Assembly (NCBI RefSeq): GCF_902859625.1
Contig: NZ_CADIJX010000003.1
Span: 806,001-870,000, forward strand
Direction of reading: 5' to 3'
Length of the DNA: 64,000 bases
Source of the DNA: Achromobacter pestifer
Lineage (GTDB): Bacteria > Pseudomonadota > Gammaproteobacteria > Burkholderiales > Burkholderiaceae_B
Shown one piece after another: positions 32,766 through 41,891 of the stretch. The first letter of the stretch is position 1; each line of letters opens with the position of its first letter. The notes under the pieces are model-generated. The model was not told the DNA's origin, did no database searches, and saw nothing but the letters and a program-made list of their open reading frames with translations. Both the position numbers and the translations under genes were made by a program.

Positions 32766-34761
32766 GTTTTGCTAACAACCTCGTGCGGGTGTCTTCTTCG
32801 CGCACCACTTCATCGGCGGGCACGTAGTAGTCACGCTTGTAGTTGAAGGTATGAACGATGGACACCAGGATCAGCGCCGCGAACGACAGCACGGCCAGCG
32901 GCCACATGTGCCAGATCAGCGCAAAGCCCATCACCACGCTGATCGCCGCCAGCACGATGCCGGCCCAGGTGTTCTTGGGCATATGGATGGGGATGAAGCC
33001 TTGCTGCGGCCGCTCATAGCCGTGTTGCTTCATCTGCCACCAGGCATCCAGGTCATGCACGCGGGGCGTGAACGCGAAGTTGTAGTTGGGCGGAGGCGAC
33101 GACGTGGACCATTCCAGCGTGCGGCCGCCCCACGGGTCGCCCGTTTCATCGCGCAACTGGTCGCGCCGGCGGTAGCTGACCACCAGCTGGATGATGAAGC
33201 TGGCGATGCCGCACGCGATCAGCAGGGCGCCGAAAGCCGCCACCTGGAACCAGATTTGCAGCGACATGTCTTCAAAGTGGTTCACGCGGCGGGTCACGCC
33301 CATGAGCCCCAGCACGTACAGCGGCATGAACGCCACGTAGAAACCCACCAGCCAGAACCAGAACGAGCACTTGCCCCAGAACGGGTCCAGCTTGTAGCCG
33401 AAGGCCTTGGGAAACCAGTACGTGATGCCGGCCATCAGGCCGAACAGCACACCGCCGATGATGACGTTGTGAAAGTGGGCGATCAGGAACAGGCTGTTGT
33501 GCAGCGCGAAGTCGGCCGGGGGCACGGCCAGCAGCACGCCCGTCATCCCGCCGATCACGAAGGTCACCATGAAGCCCATCGTCCACAACATCGGGACTTC
33601 AAAGCGGATGCGGCCCCGGTACATCGTGAACAACCAGTTGAAGATCTTGGCTCCGGTCGGGATCGAGATGATCATGGTGGTGATCCCGAAGAACGAGTTC
33701 ACGCTGGCGCCCGACCCCATGGTGAAGAAGTGATGCAGCCACACCAGGTAGGACAGGACGGTGATCACGACCGTGGCGTACACCATGGAGGCGTAGCCGA
33801 ACAGGCGCTTGCTGCAGAAGGTGGACACCACTTCCGAGAAAATGCCGAAGGCGGGCAGGATCAGGATGTAGACCTCGGGGTGGCCCCAGATCCAGATCAG
33901 GTTCACGTACATCATGGCGTTGCCGCCGAAGTCCGCGGTGAAGAAGTTGGTGCCTACATAGCGGTCCATGGACAGCAGCGCCAGCACGGCGGTCAGCACG
34001 GGGAAGGCGGCCACGATCAGCACGTTGGTGCACAGCGCGGTCCAGGTGAAGATGGGCATGCGCATCATCGTCATGCCGGGGGCGCGCATCTTGACGATGG
34101 TGACCAGCAGGTTCACGCCGGACAGGAGGGTTCCCACCCCCGCTATCTGCAAGGCCCATATGTAGTAATCGACGCCGACATCCGGGCTTTGCATGATCCC
34201 CGATAACGGTGGATACGCCAGCCAGCCGGTGCGGGCGAATTCGCCGACGAACAGCGACATCATCACCAGGATGACGCCTCCGGTGGTCATCCAGAAGCTG
34301 AAGTTGTTCAGGAAGGGAAAGGCCACGTCGCGTGCACCGATCTGCAAGGGAACGATGTAGTTCATCAGCCCCGTGACCAGTGGCATGGCCACGAAGAAAA
34401 TCATGATCACCCCGTGCGCGGTGAAGATCTGATCGTAGTGGTGCGGGGGCAGGTAGCCAGCCGAATCGCCGAAGGCAACCGCCTGCTGCAAGCGCATCAT
34501 GATGGCGTCGGCAAAGCCGCGCAGCAGCATCACGATGCCCAGGATCACATACATGATCCCGATTTTCTTATGGTCGATGCTGGTGAACCATTCGTGCCAC
34601 AGGTAGCCCCATTTCTTGTAGTAGGTGATGGAGCCCAGCACGACGATGCCGCCGACCGCCACCATGAAGAAGGTGGCAAGCAGGATCGGTTCGTGAAGGG
34701 GAATGGCGTCCCAGGTCAGTCGACCGAAGATCAGCTTGATGAGGTCAGGTTGATCAGGCAT
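32758..34761 (-). CDS. cyoB: Cytochrome bo3 ubiquinol oxidase subunit I
   Basis: Catalytic subunit I (667 residues; E. coli 663), which reduces oxygen to water with quinol electrons and pumps protons. Metal ligands are visible: the CuB His and cross-linked Tyr in [15 protein letters not shown], the CuB pair in [10 protein letters not shown], and the two haem ligands in [10 protein letters not shown]; the low-spin haem His is in [11 protein letters not shown]. Multiple membrane spans cover the length. It lies 80 bp downstream of cyoA and overlaps cyoC. Confidence 0.97.
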   Translation of the reverse strand: MPDQPDLIKLIFGRLTWDAIPLHEPILLATFFMVAVGGIVVLGSITYYKKWGYLWHEWFTSIDHKKIGIMYVILGIVMLLRGFADAIMMRLQQAVAFGDSAGYLPPHHYDQIFTAHGVIMIFFVAMPLVTGLMNYIVPLQIGARDVAFPFLNNFSFWMTTGGVILVMMSLFVGEFARTGWLAYPPLSGIMQSPDVGVDYYIWALQIAGVGTLLSGVNLLVTIVKMRAPGMTMMRMPIFTWTALCTNVLIVAAFPVLTAVLALLSMDRYVGTNFFTADFGGNAMMYVNLIWIWGHPEVYILILPAFGIFSEVVSTFCSKRLFGYASMVYATVVITVLSYLVWLHHFFTMGSGASVNSFFGITTMIISIPTGAKIFNWLFTMYRGRIRFEVPMLWTMGFMVTFVIGGMTGVLLAVPPADFALHNSLFLIAHFHNVIIGGVLFGLMAGITYWFPKAFGYKLDPFWGKCSFWFWLVGFYVAFMPLYVLGLMGVTRRVNHFEDMSLQIWFQVAAFGALLIACGIASFIIQLVVSYRRRDQLRDETGDPWGGRTLEWSTSSPPPNYNFAFTPRVHDLDAWWQMKQHGYERPQQGFIPIHMPKNTWAGIVLAAISVVMGFALIWHMWPLAVLSFAALILVSIVHTFNYKRDYYVPADEVVREEDTRTRLLAKHV

Positions 34762-34841
34762 CTTGATTCCAGCGTAAAGACCACAATTTCATGAAGCCCC
34801 TGCATCGGCCGGCCCGTATCGCGACGGACATGCGCAAGCCG

Positions 34842-35885
34842 CTACAACACGAGCCCTTCGGTGGATGTGCACATGGCGCCGACATATTTGCGCGGCGGTG
34901 TTCCGGTCAGGCCCAGGCGTGCGCGTGTTTCCGGGTCAAGGGTGGTGACGTTGAGCGCGCCGGGGATGCCCATGCCTCCTTGGGAGTCGATGGCCATCGT
35001 GTCCTTCATGCACATGCGGTTGCCTTCGACGCAGCGGTTCACGATGGCATCGAACAGCCCGGGCGCGACGGTGGCGTAATGCTGGACCGGATTGCGTTCG
35101 CTGGGCTGTTCAAGCTTCAGGTAGACATCGCGGCTGAGCTTGTCGGTGGATGCGCGGGCGCCCGCCACCCATTTGTCGAAGCCTTGCTGATCCAGTCCAT
35201 GGAACTTGAAGCGCATTCCCGAGAAACCGGATCCGCTGTAGTTGGCCGACAGCCCTTCGTATTCACCAGGGTGGTTGATCACCGCATGCAGCGTGGTCTG
35301 CATGCCGGGCATGGCATAGATCTGACCCGCCAGCGCGGGGATGAAGAACGAATTCATCACCGTGGACGACGTGATCTTGAACTGGATGGGGCGGTCGACC
35401 GGCGCGGCAAGTTCGTTGACGGTGGCGATGCCTTGCTCGGGGTACAGGAACAGCCATTTCCAGTCCAGCGCCACCACTTCCACGACCAGCGGCTTGGTGC
35501 CGGCGGGCACCTCGCGGCCTTCGGACAGGCGTGCCAGCGGACGGTAAGGATCCAACTGGTGGGTACTGACCCACGTCAGCGCGCCCAAGGCAATGATGAT
35601 CAGCAGCGGGGCCGCCCAGATCAGAAGCTCCAGCATGGTGGAGTGGTTCCATTCCGGGTCGTAGTGAGCCTCTTTGTTGCTGGCCCGATAGCGCCACGCG
35701 AACAGAAAGGTCAGGAAGATCACCGGCACGATGATCAGCAGCATCAACCCGGTTGAGATGATGATGAGATTGCGCTGCTGAACCGCTACGTCGCCTGACG
35801 GCGAGAGCAGCACCGCATTGCATCCGGCGAGCAATGGCAGGGCGGTAATCAAGAGCAAGCCGCGGAGCCTTGGGAAGGACTGCAT
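34842..35885 (-). CDS. cyoA: Cytochrome bo3 ubiquinol oxidase subunit II
   Basis: Subunit II, a lipoprotein of 347 residues. Lipobox LLAGC at about residues 15-19, then two membrane spans (about 38-60 and 83-103) and a periplasmic cupredoxin domain that lacks the CuA ligands, as in all quinol oxidases. Landmarks are ALDWKWLFLYPEQGIATVNE and the segment SGMRFKFHG. The C-terminal tail is longer than in E. coli (315 residues) and contains Cys in NRCVEGNRMCMKD and MCTSTEGLVL. I chose the ATG at 35885 because GAGG lies seven bases upstream; an ATG two codons earlier is too close. First gene of the operon. Confidence 0.95.
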   Translation of the reverse strand: MQSFPRLRGLLLITALPLLAGCNAVLLSPSGDVAVQQRNLIIISTGLMLLIIVPVIFLTFLFAWRYRASNKEAHYDPEWNHSTMLELLIWAAPLLIIIALGALTWVSTHQLDPYRPLARLSEGREVPAGTKPLVVEVVALDWKWLFLYPEQGIATVNELAAPVDRPIQFKITSSTVMNSFFIPALAGQIYAMPGMQTTLHAVINHPGEYEGLSANYSGSGFSGMRFKFHGLDQQGFDKWVAGARASTDKLSRDVYLKLEQPSERNPVQHYATVAPGLFDAIVNRCVEGNRMCMKDTMAIDSQGGMGIPGALNVTTLDPETRARLGLTGTPPRKYVGAMCTSTEGLVL

Positions 35886-36017
35886 AGCCATACCTCGAAA
35901 CGTAACCGTGGGAGGTAAACGCAACACTACGCTGGAAGCCGCGAAAAATCTAGGGTAAAAAGAACAAAAGTGTGCGGGGCAGTGGCGTATTTTGATCCTC
36001 CTATAGTGAGCAAATCC

Positions 36018-37352
36018 ATGTCGACCACCACGCGGTATCCCGGTCATGTTCCGTCCGTTCCCGGCCCGGGGGCGACGGCTGGCGGGGCCAGTCATGCCAA
36101 GGTGGCCCCCGGTGAAATCGCCGTTGGCGTGGTCGTGGGGCGAGCCTCCGAATACTTCGATTTTTTCGTGTTTGGCATCGCTTGCGTGCTGGTTTTTCCG
36201 AAGGTGTTCTTCCCCTTCGAACCGCAGCTGGAAGGCACGCTCTGGGCCTTCGTCATCTTCTCTTTCGCATTCATCATGAGGCCGATCGGCACGGCCTTGT
36301 CGATGGCGATCCAGCGGCGTTGGGGCCGCGCCACAAAGTTGACGGTCGCGCTCTTCCTGCTGGGCACGGCCACGGTCGGCATGGCGTTCCTGCCCAGTTA
36401 CGAAACCATAGGCGTGCACGCCATTACCTTGCTGGCGGTGTTCCGTTGCGTGCAAGGGCTGGCGTTTGGCGGATCTTGGGATGGCTTGCCGTCGCTGCTG
36501 GCGCTGAACGCGCCGCCCAACCGCCGTGGTTGGTATTCGATGATGGGCCAGCTGGGCGCACCCGTCGGCTTCATGGTGGCCAGCGCACTGTTCCTGTACT
36601 TGCACGTCACGCTGACCCAAGCCGACTTTCTTGAGTGGGGCTGGCGCTACCCGTTCTTCGTTGCCTTCGCCATCAACGTGGTGGCGCTGTTCGCGCGGCT
36701 GCGGCTGGTCGTCACCGAGGAATACACGCAGCTGCTGGAAGAAGGCGAACTTGAGCCCATTGGCATTACCGAGATGGTGCGTTCGCAGGGCTACAACCTG
36801 TTCATCGGCGCGTTTGCGGCCTTGGCCAGCTATGCCTTGTTCCACCTGGTCACGGTGTTTCCACTGTCGTGGATTGCGGTCAGCGCCACGCAACAGATCA
36901 CCGATGTGTTGATCGTGCAGATCATCGGCGCGGTCATCGGCATTCTGGGCACGGTGGCGTCGGGCTGGCTGGCGGACACCATCGGCCGGCGCACCACGCT
37001 GGGCCTGTTGGCCGTGCTGATCGCCGTCTTCGCGTTGTTCACGCCGTGGCTGCTGGGCGGCGGCCCAATGGGGCAGGACGCCTTCATCCTGGTGGGTTTT
37101 GCGCTGCTGGGTCTGTCGTATGGCCAGGCATCCGGCACCGTCACGGCCAATTTCACGCGCCGCTTCCGTTATACGGGCGCGGCGCTCACGTCTGACATGG
37201 CGTGGTTGATCGGCGCGGCCTTTGCGCCGCTGGTTGCCTTGGGGTTGTCGGCGCGTTTCGGCTTGGTGGCGGTCAGCGTCTACCTGCTGTCGGGAGCCGC
37301 GTGCACCTTGCTGGCACTGCGCATCAACAAGGTATTGGAAACGCGCGACTGA
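36018..37352 (+). CDS. MFS transporter (metabolite:H+ symporter type)
   Basis: A 444-residue transporter with twelve predicted membrane spans. An N-terminal low-complexity stretch precedes GRASEYFDFFVFGIACVLVF, and RPIGTALSMAIQRRWGRATK is the loop 2-3 signature of the MHS branch of the major facilitator family. A second GWLADTIGRRTTLG loop follows in the other half. The start at ATG 36018 is preferred; upstream codons are in frame but lack a ribosome site. It is divergent from cyoA. MHS members import organic acids or osmolytes; the substrate here is unknown. Confidence 0.88.
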   Translation: MSTTTRYPGHVPSVPGPGATAGGASHAKVAPGEIAVGVVVGRASEYFDFFVFGIACVLVFPKVFFPFEPQLEGTLWAFVIFSFAFIMRPIGTALSMAIQRRWGRATKLTVALFLLGTATVGMAFLPSYETIGVHAITLLAVFRCVQGLAFGGSWDGLPSLLALNAPPNRRGWYSMMGQLGAPVGFMVASALFLYLHVTLTQADFLEWGWRYPFFVAFAINVVALFARLRLVVTEEYTQLLEEGELEPIGITEMVRSQGYNLFIGAFAALASYALFHLVTVFPLSWIAVSATQQITDVLIVQIIGAVIGILGTVASGWLADTIGRRTTLGLLAVLIAVFALFTPWLLGGGPMGQDAFILVGFALLGLSYGQASGTVTANFTRRFRYTGAALTSDMAWLIGAAFAPLVALGLSARFGLVAVSVYLLSGAACTLLALRINKVLETRD

Positions 37353-37369
37353 CCGCGCGGGCCTTGCTG

Positions 37370-38386
37370 CTAGCGCACCGGCCAGCCATACATCAGGCCG
37401 CCGTCACGCCATTGGGCGTTTAGCCCGCGTGGCAGTTTCATCGGGCTGCTCATGCCCAGGTGGCGTTCGTAGCTTTCGCCATAGTTGCCCACCTGCTTGA
37501 TGATGTTATAGGCCCACTTGTCGTCCACGCCCAGGTTGCGCCCCATGCCTGCGCTGACGCCCAGAATGCGTTGCACATTCGGATTGTTGGCGTTCAGCTG
37601 TGCATCGACATTCGCAGATGAAATGCCGAACTCTTCAGCCTCCAGCATGGCGTTCAGCGACCATCGCACGACATTCATCCAGTTGTCATCGCCCTGGCGC
37701 ACCATGGGGCCGAGCGGGCTCTTTGAAATGTTCTCGTCCAGGATCACGTACTTGTCGGGGTTTTCCAACGTCATGCGCGACGCTGCAAGTTGCGACTTGT
37801 CAGAGGTGAAAGCGTCGCACCGCCCGGCGGAGAACGCCCGAAGAATTTCATCGTACTTTTCAATGACGACGGGTTTGAAGTGGAGGGATTGCGTGCGGAA
37901 CCAGTCGGCCAGGTCCAATTCGGTCACCGTTCCGGGTTGCACGCAGATCGTGGCGCCATCCAGTTCCTTCAGCGCTTTGACCCCTAGTTTTCGCGACACC
38001 ATCACGCCTTGGCTGTCGTAATAGTTGACGGCCACGCTCAGCAAGCCGAGCGTGGTGTCGCGAGCCATGGTGGGCGTTACGTTGCGGGTAAGGACGTCGA
38101 CCTCTCCGGACTGTAGCGCGGTGAAGCGTGCCTGGGTGGTGAGCGGGGCCAGGCGGAACTTCGTCGCGTCATTGAACACGGTGGCTGCGATGGCGCGGCA
38201 CATGTCTACGTCCAGACCGTTCCAGACCCCTTTGCTGTCGGGCGCCGAGAAGCCCTGAATGCCGGTTGATACGCCGCATTGCAGGTACCCCCGTTTCTTG
38301 ACCATGTCCAGGGTGGGGCCTGCAAGGGCCTGGCTGGACACGGCGGCCAACGCCAAGGCGCAAAGGGTGAGGGGGCGTAGCGGCAT
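37370..38386 (-). CDS. Amino-acid ABC transporter substrate-binding protein (AapJ-like)
   Basis: A 338-residue periplasmic family-3 solute-binding protein close to the general L-amino-acid receptor AapJ. Signal peptide about residues 1-22, then LDMVKKRGYLQCGVSTGIQGFS, here cited in part as RGYLQCGVSTGIQGFS, VWNGLDVDMCRAIAATVF, LTRNVTPTMARDT, CDAFTSDKSQLAASR, and the C-terminal NYGESYERHLGM. No permease or ATPase genes are adjacent. It follows the dialkylglycine decarboxylase gene by 66 bp on the same strand, so it may deliver that enzyme's substrate using a permease encoded elsewhere. Confidence 0.92.
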   Translation of the reverse strand: MPLRPLTLCALALAAVSSQALAGPTLDMVKKRGYLQCGVSTGIQGFSAPDSKGVWNGLDVDMCRAIAATVFNDATKFRLAPLTTQARFTALQSGEVDVLTRNVTPTMARDTTLGLLSVAVNYYDSQGVMVSRKLGVKALKELDGATICVQPGTVTELDLADWFRTQSLHFKPVVIEKYDEILRAFSAGRCDAFTSDKSQLAASRMTLENPDKYVILDENISKSPLGPMVRQGDDNWMNVVRWSLNAMLEAEEFGISSANVDAQLNANNPNVQRILGVSAGMGRNLGVDDKWAYNIIKQVGNYGESYERHLGMSSPMKLPRGLNAQWRDGGLMYGWPVR

Positions 38387-38452
38387 GTCGTTCTCCTGCC
38401 GGGACGAGCGCCCGGCGCCGGATGAAGCGTGAAGGATGTGGGGAAGGAACCG

Positions 38453-39781
38453 TCAGGCGGCGCGCGCAGCCGGCTTTGACACTTTGTCCAGGCTTTCGGT
38501 CAACGCCTGGTCCAGGATCGTGACGGCACGGTCGATTTCGGCGTTGCTTACCGTCAGCGGAGGTGCAATTCGCCAGACGGAGCCGCGTTCGGGACGACGG
38601 CGGATATTCATCGACAAGCCCAGTTCAAAGCAGCGCTGCGTGGTCAAGGCGCCGAGTTCATGGAACGGCTCACGGGTGTGACGGTCTTGCACCAGTTCCA
38701 CGCCCAGCAGCAGGCCCAGGCCGCGCACGTCACCGATGGCTTCGTGGCGCTGTTGCAGTTCAAGCAAGCTGCGGCGCAGATAGTCGCCCTGCGTGTTCGC
38801 CCGTTCGATCAAGCCTTCGCGCCGGATGGTGTCGAGCACGGCCAAACCCACGGTTGCTGGCAACGGGTCCGACACGTGGCTGGTGTAGAACGTGAAGCCC
38901 TTTTCGTGGATGTCTTGTTCGATCGCAGGCGTGGTGACGGCGGCGGCCAGGGGCAGGCCGCCGCCCATGGTCTTGGAAACGCTCATGATGTCGGGCGTGA
39001 CGCCGAAGTACTCGGCACCGGTGCGGTAGCCGATGCGGCCAAACGCGGTCTGCGCTTCATCAAAGATCAACAGCATGCCGCGCGCGTCGGCTGCGCGCCT
39101 TAGCGCCTGCATGTAGGACTTGGGCGGAACCAACACGCCGCCCGCGCTGATGATGGGTTCAACGATGATGGCGGCCGGCCGGCCAGCGGAGGCCATGTCG
39201 AACATCTTCAATCCGATTTCCAGGCAGGCCAATGCGGATTGCTCGGCATCCATGCCGGCGATGTAGGGCCGGTAGGCGTTGGGTTCCGGCATGACGAATG
39301 TGCCTGCTGCCGGGACGCCATAGCCCTTGCGATCGCTGGCGTAGGAAACCGACCCGGCGCCGCTGGTCACGCCGTGCCATGACCCGCCGATGGCCAGAAT
39401 CTCGAAGCCGCTCTTGTGCATCTTGGCCATGCGCAAGGCAATCTCATTGCTTTCGGAGCCCGTGTTGACGAAGATCGATTTCGTCAGGCCGGAGGGCATC
39501 CAATCACGCGCGACGGTGGCCGCCAATTGGGCCACCGTTTCCGGAATCATGCCGCTGAAGAAATGGAACGCGGTCTCGCCGGCGCGATGCACCGCCGCGA
39601 CGATGGCGGGATGGTTGTGGCCGATGGTGGCGCACATCTGGCCGGAGGTGAAGTCCAGGATTTCGCGCCCGGTGTCGTCGCGCACGACCACGCCCTTGGC
39701 GGAAGTGAACAGGTTGGGAAACGTGTCGCCGCCGTAGCGGACCAGGTATTCACGGGCGGCGTCGCGCAGGGTTTCATCCAT
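38453..39781 (-). CDS. dgdA: 2,2-dialkylglycine decarboxylase-like class III aminotransferase
   Basis: A 442-residue PLP enzyme that looks throughout like dialkylglycine decarboxylase of Burkholderia, which couples decarboxylation of 2-aminoisobutyrate to transamination of pyruvate. Diagnostic residues are kept: Gln in LDFTSGQM (Gln52 in DGD), Trp in GGSWHGVTSGA (Trp138), the PLP lysine in SVSKTMGGGLPLAA and Arg in WRIAPPLTVS (Arg406). FDEAQTAFGRIG and YTSHVSDPLPA also match. The start is ATG at 39781. A LysR gene is divergent from it, the same arrangement as dgdA-dgdR. A related class III aminotransferase with another substrate is the main alternative. Confidence 0.82.
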   Translation of the reverse strand: MDETLRDAAREYLVRYGGDTFPNLFTSAKGVVVRDDTGREILDFTSGQMCATIGHNHPAIVAAVHRAGETAFHFFSGMIPETVAQLAATVARDWMPSGLTKSIFVNTGSESNEIALRMAKMHKSGFEILAIGGSWHGVTSGAGSVSYASDRKGYGVPAAGTFVMPEPNAYRPYIAGMDAEQSALACLEIGLKMFDMASAGRPAAIIVEPIISAGGVLVPPKSYMQALRRAADARGMLLIFDEAQTAFGRIGYRTGAEYFGVTPDIMSVSKTMGGGLPLAAAVTTPAIEQDIHEKGFTFYTSHVSDPLPATVGLAVLDTIRREGLIERANTQGDYLRRSLLELQQRHEAIGDVRGLGLLLGVELVQDRHTREPFHELGALTTQRCFELGLSMNIRRRPERGSVWRIAPPLTVSNAEIDRAVTILDQALTESLDKVSKPAARAA

Positions 39782-39869
39782 ATTTACACTCCGGGGGGTG
39801 TGGGCTCCAATGTGGAACCGATGAGGCAGTGTCCGGCAGGGGGTACTCGCCGTCCAATGCGAAGTACAC

Positions 39870-39894
39870 ATGCGTTGCGATGCGTCGCACGCAT
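39870..39894. promoter_or_regulatory. Palindromic site between dgdA-like and LysR genes
   Basis: TGCGA (39876-39880) and TCGCA (39885-39889) around four bases, flanked by ATGCG (39870-39874) and CGCAT (39890-39894). Dyad symmetry of this size in a 141-bp divergent region is typical for a LysR binding site. Confidence 0.55.
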
Positions 39895-39922
39895 GGCCGA
39901 TGCGCAATACGCAAGGAGAATC

Positions 39923-40822
39923 ATGGATACCCGGTGGTTGCAGGACTTCATTACGCTGTCCGAGGTGCGCAATTTCACGCGCGCCGCGGAGGCCCGCAAT
40001 TTGTCGCAGGCGGCATTCAGCCGCCGTATCCAGAGCCTGGAGAATTGGGTGGGTGCGCGCCTGATCGATCGCTCCGCATTTCCCACTCAACTTACCGAGG
40101 CGGGAGAACGCTTTCGCGGCGCGGCGATAGAACTGGTCAATCAGCTTGCCGAGGCGCGGGCAGGCATCGCGGCGGTGCCGGCCCAGAATCAGCTACGGCT
40201 GGCGACTTCGTATGCGCTTGCGACCACGCATCTACCGATGTGGTGGCGCTCTTGGAGCGAGGGAAGATTGCTTAGTTGCAGTCTTCAGACCGGCAATGTG
40301 CACGACACGGTATCGGCCTTCACGTCGGGGGCGGCGGATTTTCTGATCTGCTTCCATCAGGTTGCCCAGCCCTTGCCGCTGGACCCGGCGCGCTACGAGT
40401 GCCTGACGCTAGGCAGGGAGCTCATACGCCCGTACGCGGCGCGCGCGCTGATCGAACGCACCGGTCTGGATCTGCCCGGCACCGCGGCCAAACCCGTGCC
40501 CTTGTTGATGTATTCCGCCAATGTGTACTTCGCCCGCCTGATTGACGCCGCGATAGAGGCAGCGGAGCAACCGCTGCACGGCGTGCGCGTCTTTGAGGCC
40601 GAGATGTCGGACGTGCTGGGCGACATGGCAGCCGAGGAGCTGGGCGTCGCGTGGTTGGCGGATAGCGCGCTGCAACGCTTGGCATCGGCGGACCTGGCGC
40701 CCTTGGCCAACCGTGATTGGGACATCGAGGTGTCCATTCTGGCGTTCAGGGATCGCACCGACGCGCGGGCGTCGGTGGAGGCGCTGTGGGAACGGATGCG
40801 CGCCGGTGCTCAGCCGGCGTAG
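39923..40822 (+). CDS. LysR-family regulator, divergent from dgdA-like gene
   Basis: A 299-residue LysR protein. The N-terminal winged helix carries FITLSEVRNFTRAAEARNLSQ, here in part as VRNFTRAAEARNLSQAAFSR, then IQSLENWVGARLIDR; the rest is the ligand-binding domain with AEELGVAWLADSA near the end. The ATG at 39923 follows AAGGAGAA. By its position it is the probable regulator of the dgdA-like gene, comparable to DgdR, which responds to 2-aminoisobutyrate in Burkholderia. It overlaps the convergent deacetylase gene by 13 bp at their 3' ends. Confidence 0.9.
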   Translation: MDTRWLQDFITLSEVRNFTRAAEARNLSQAAFSRRIQSLENWVGARLIDRSAFPTQLTEAGERFRGAAIELVNQLAEARAGIAAVPAQNQLRLATSYALATTHLPMWWRSWSEGRLLSCSLQTGNVHDTVSAFTSGAADFLICFHQVAQPLPLDPARYECLTLGRELIRPYAARALIERTGLDLPGTAAKPVPLLMYSANVYFARLIDAAIEAAEQPLHGVRVFEAEMSDVLGDMAAEELGVAWLADSALQRLASADLAPLANRDWDIEVSILAFRDRTDARASVEALWERMRAGAQPA

Positions 40823-41853
40823 CCTTCAAGGACGTTCGCCACATTGATGCCGACGTCCGCCACGGCATAGCCGCCTTCCATCGTGAAGACCGCCGGCAGG
40901 CCCAGGCTTGCCAGCAGGCGGCCAACCTGCAAATAGTCAGCACTTTTGAGCTTGAACTTGGAGATCGGGTCGCCTTCGTAGGTGTCCACGCCCAGCGCGA
41001 TCACGAGCGCATCGGCCTTGAATGCCCGAATGGCGGCCAGGCCTTGTTCCAGCGCATCGGTCCATGCCGCAAAGCCGGTGCCGGCCGCCAGCGGCAGGTT
41101 CAGGTTGGCGCCTTCGCCCGCGCCCTGGCCGCGCTCATCGGCATAGCCCAGGAAGAACGGGTATTCGGTGGTCGGGTCGCCGTGAACGGATACCGTCAGC
41201 ACGTCGCCGCGTTCGTAGAAGATGCTCTGCGTGCCGTTGCCGTGGTGATAGTCCACGTCCAGGATGGCAACGCGGGCGGCGCCGGCCTCGCGCAGTGCCT
41301 GCGCGGCCAGCGCGGCGTTGTTCAGAAAGCAGTAGCCGCCGAAGAAGTCGGCGCCAGCGTGATGGCCTGGCGGGCGCGTCAGCGCCATGGCGGCGCGTGG
41401 CCCGCCCGATGTCGTGATGGCGCGTGCGGCGTCGATGGCGCAGGCCGCGCCGACGGTCGCGGCTTCCCAGGTTCCGGCTGTGAGCGGGCAGCCGCTATCG
41501 AACGAGAACAGGCCGACGCGCGCCGCGAAATTGGTGGGTTCGATATCGTGGCGGAAGCCGCGCACGGGCCAGACCGACGGCAGGATGTCGATGTCGGCGT
41601 TGGCGGGGTCCAACGCCACCCAGTCCCGCCAGGCGCTGGCCAGGAAGTCCACGTAGCGGGGCGTGTGCACGCGCTTGATCAGGTCCAGGTCGGCGGCGGA
41701 CGGGGCGAGCAGATCGCCAATGCGGCGTTGGCGCAGCGCGTCCAGCACATATTCCAGTCGGGCCGGCGTTTCGTGGCAAGGCACCAGCTTGCCGCGGAAC
41801 ATTTCCTGGCGGCCAGCATGTTTGTCATGGACGGGATTGTGGAAGATCTGCAC
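40810..41853 (-). CDS. Acetylpolyamine amidohydrolase (histone-deacetylase family)
   Basis: A 347-residue zinc hydrolase close to the Mycoplana acetylpolyamine amidohydrolase (about 341 residues), which removes acetyl groups from polyamines. Conserved features are LTRPPGHHAGADFFGGYCFLNN (quoted in part: RPPGHHAGADFFGGYC), the zinc ligands Asp and His in ILDVDYHHGNGTQSIF, the third ligand in LGVDTYEGDPIS, and FTMEGGY with the catalytic Tyr. The start is GTG at 41853, giving the family's N-terminus; an ATG at 41916 is in frame but overlaps the next gene and adds an unrelated hydrophobic stretch. Cytoplasmic. Confidence 0.9.
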   Translation of the reverse strand: MQIFHNPVHDKHAGRQEMFRGKLVPCHETPARLEYVLDALRQRRIGDLLAPSAADLDLIKRVHTPRYVDFLASAWRDWVALDPANADIDILPSVWPVRGFRHDIEPTNFAARVGLFSFDSGCPLTAGTWEAATVGAACAIDAARAITTSGGPRAAMALTRPPGHHAGADFFGGYCFLNNAALAAQALREAGAARVAILDVDYHHGNGTQSIFYERGDVLTVSVHGDPTTEYPFFLGYADERGQGAGEGANLNLPLAAGTGFAAWTDALEQGLAAIRAFKADALVIALGVDTYEGDPISKFKLKSADYLQVGRLLASLGLPAVFTMEGGYAVADVGINVANVLEGYAG

Positions 41854-41891
41854 GGCGGCGATGTCCTGGGATGGGGCGAACGAAAGCGCAA

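Noticed and set aside
32851-34206. A 451-codon open frame antisense to cyoB, rich in His and Gln
   Set aside because: Produced by the codon bias of the membrane protein on the other strand; the His/Gln richness is an artefact of that.
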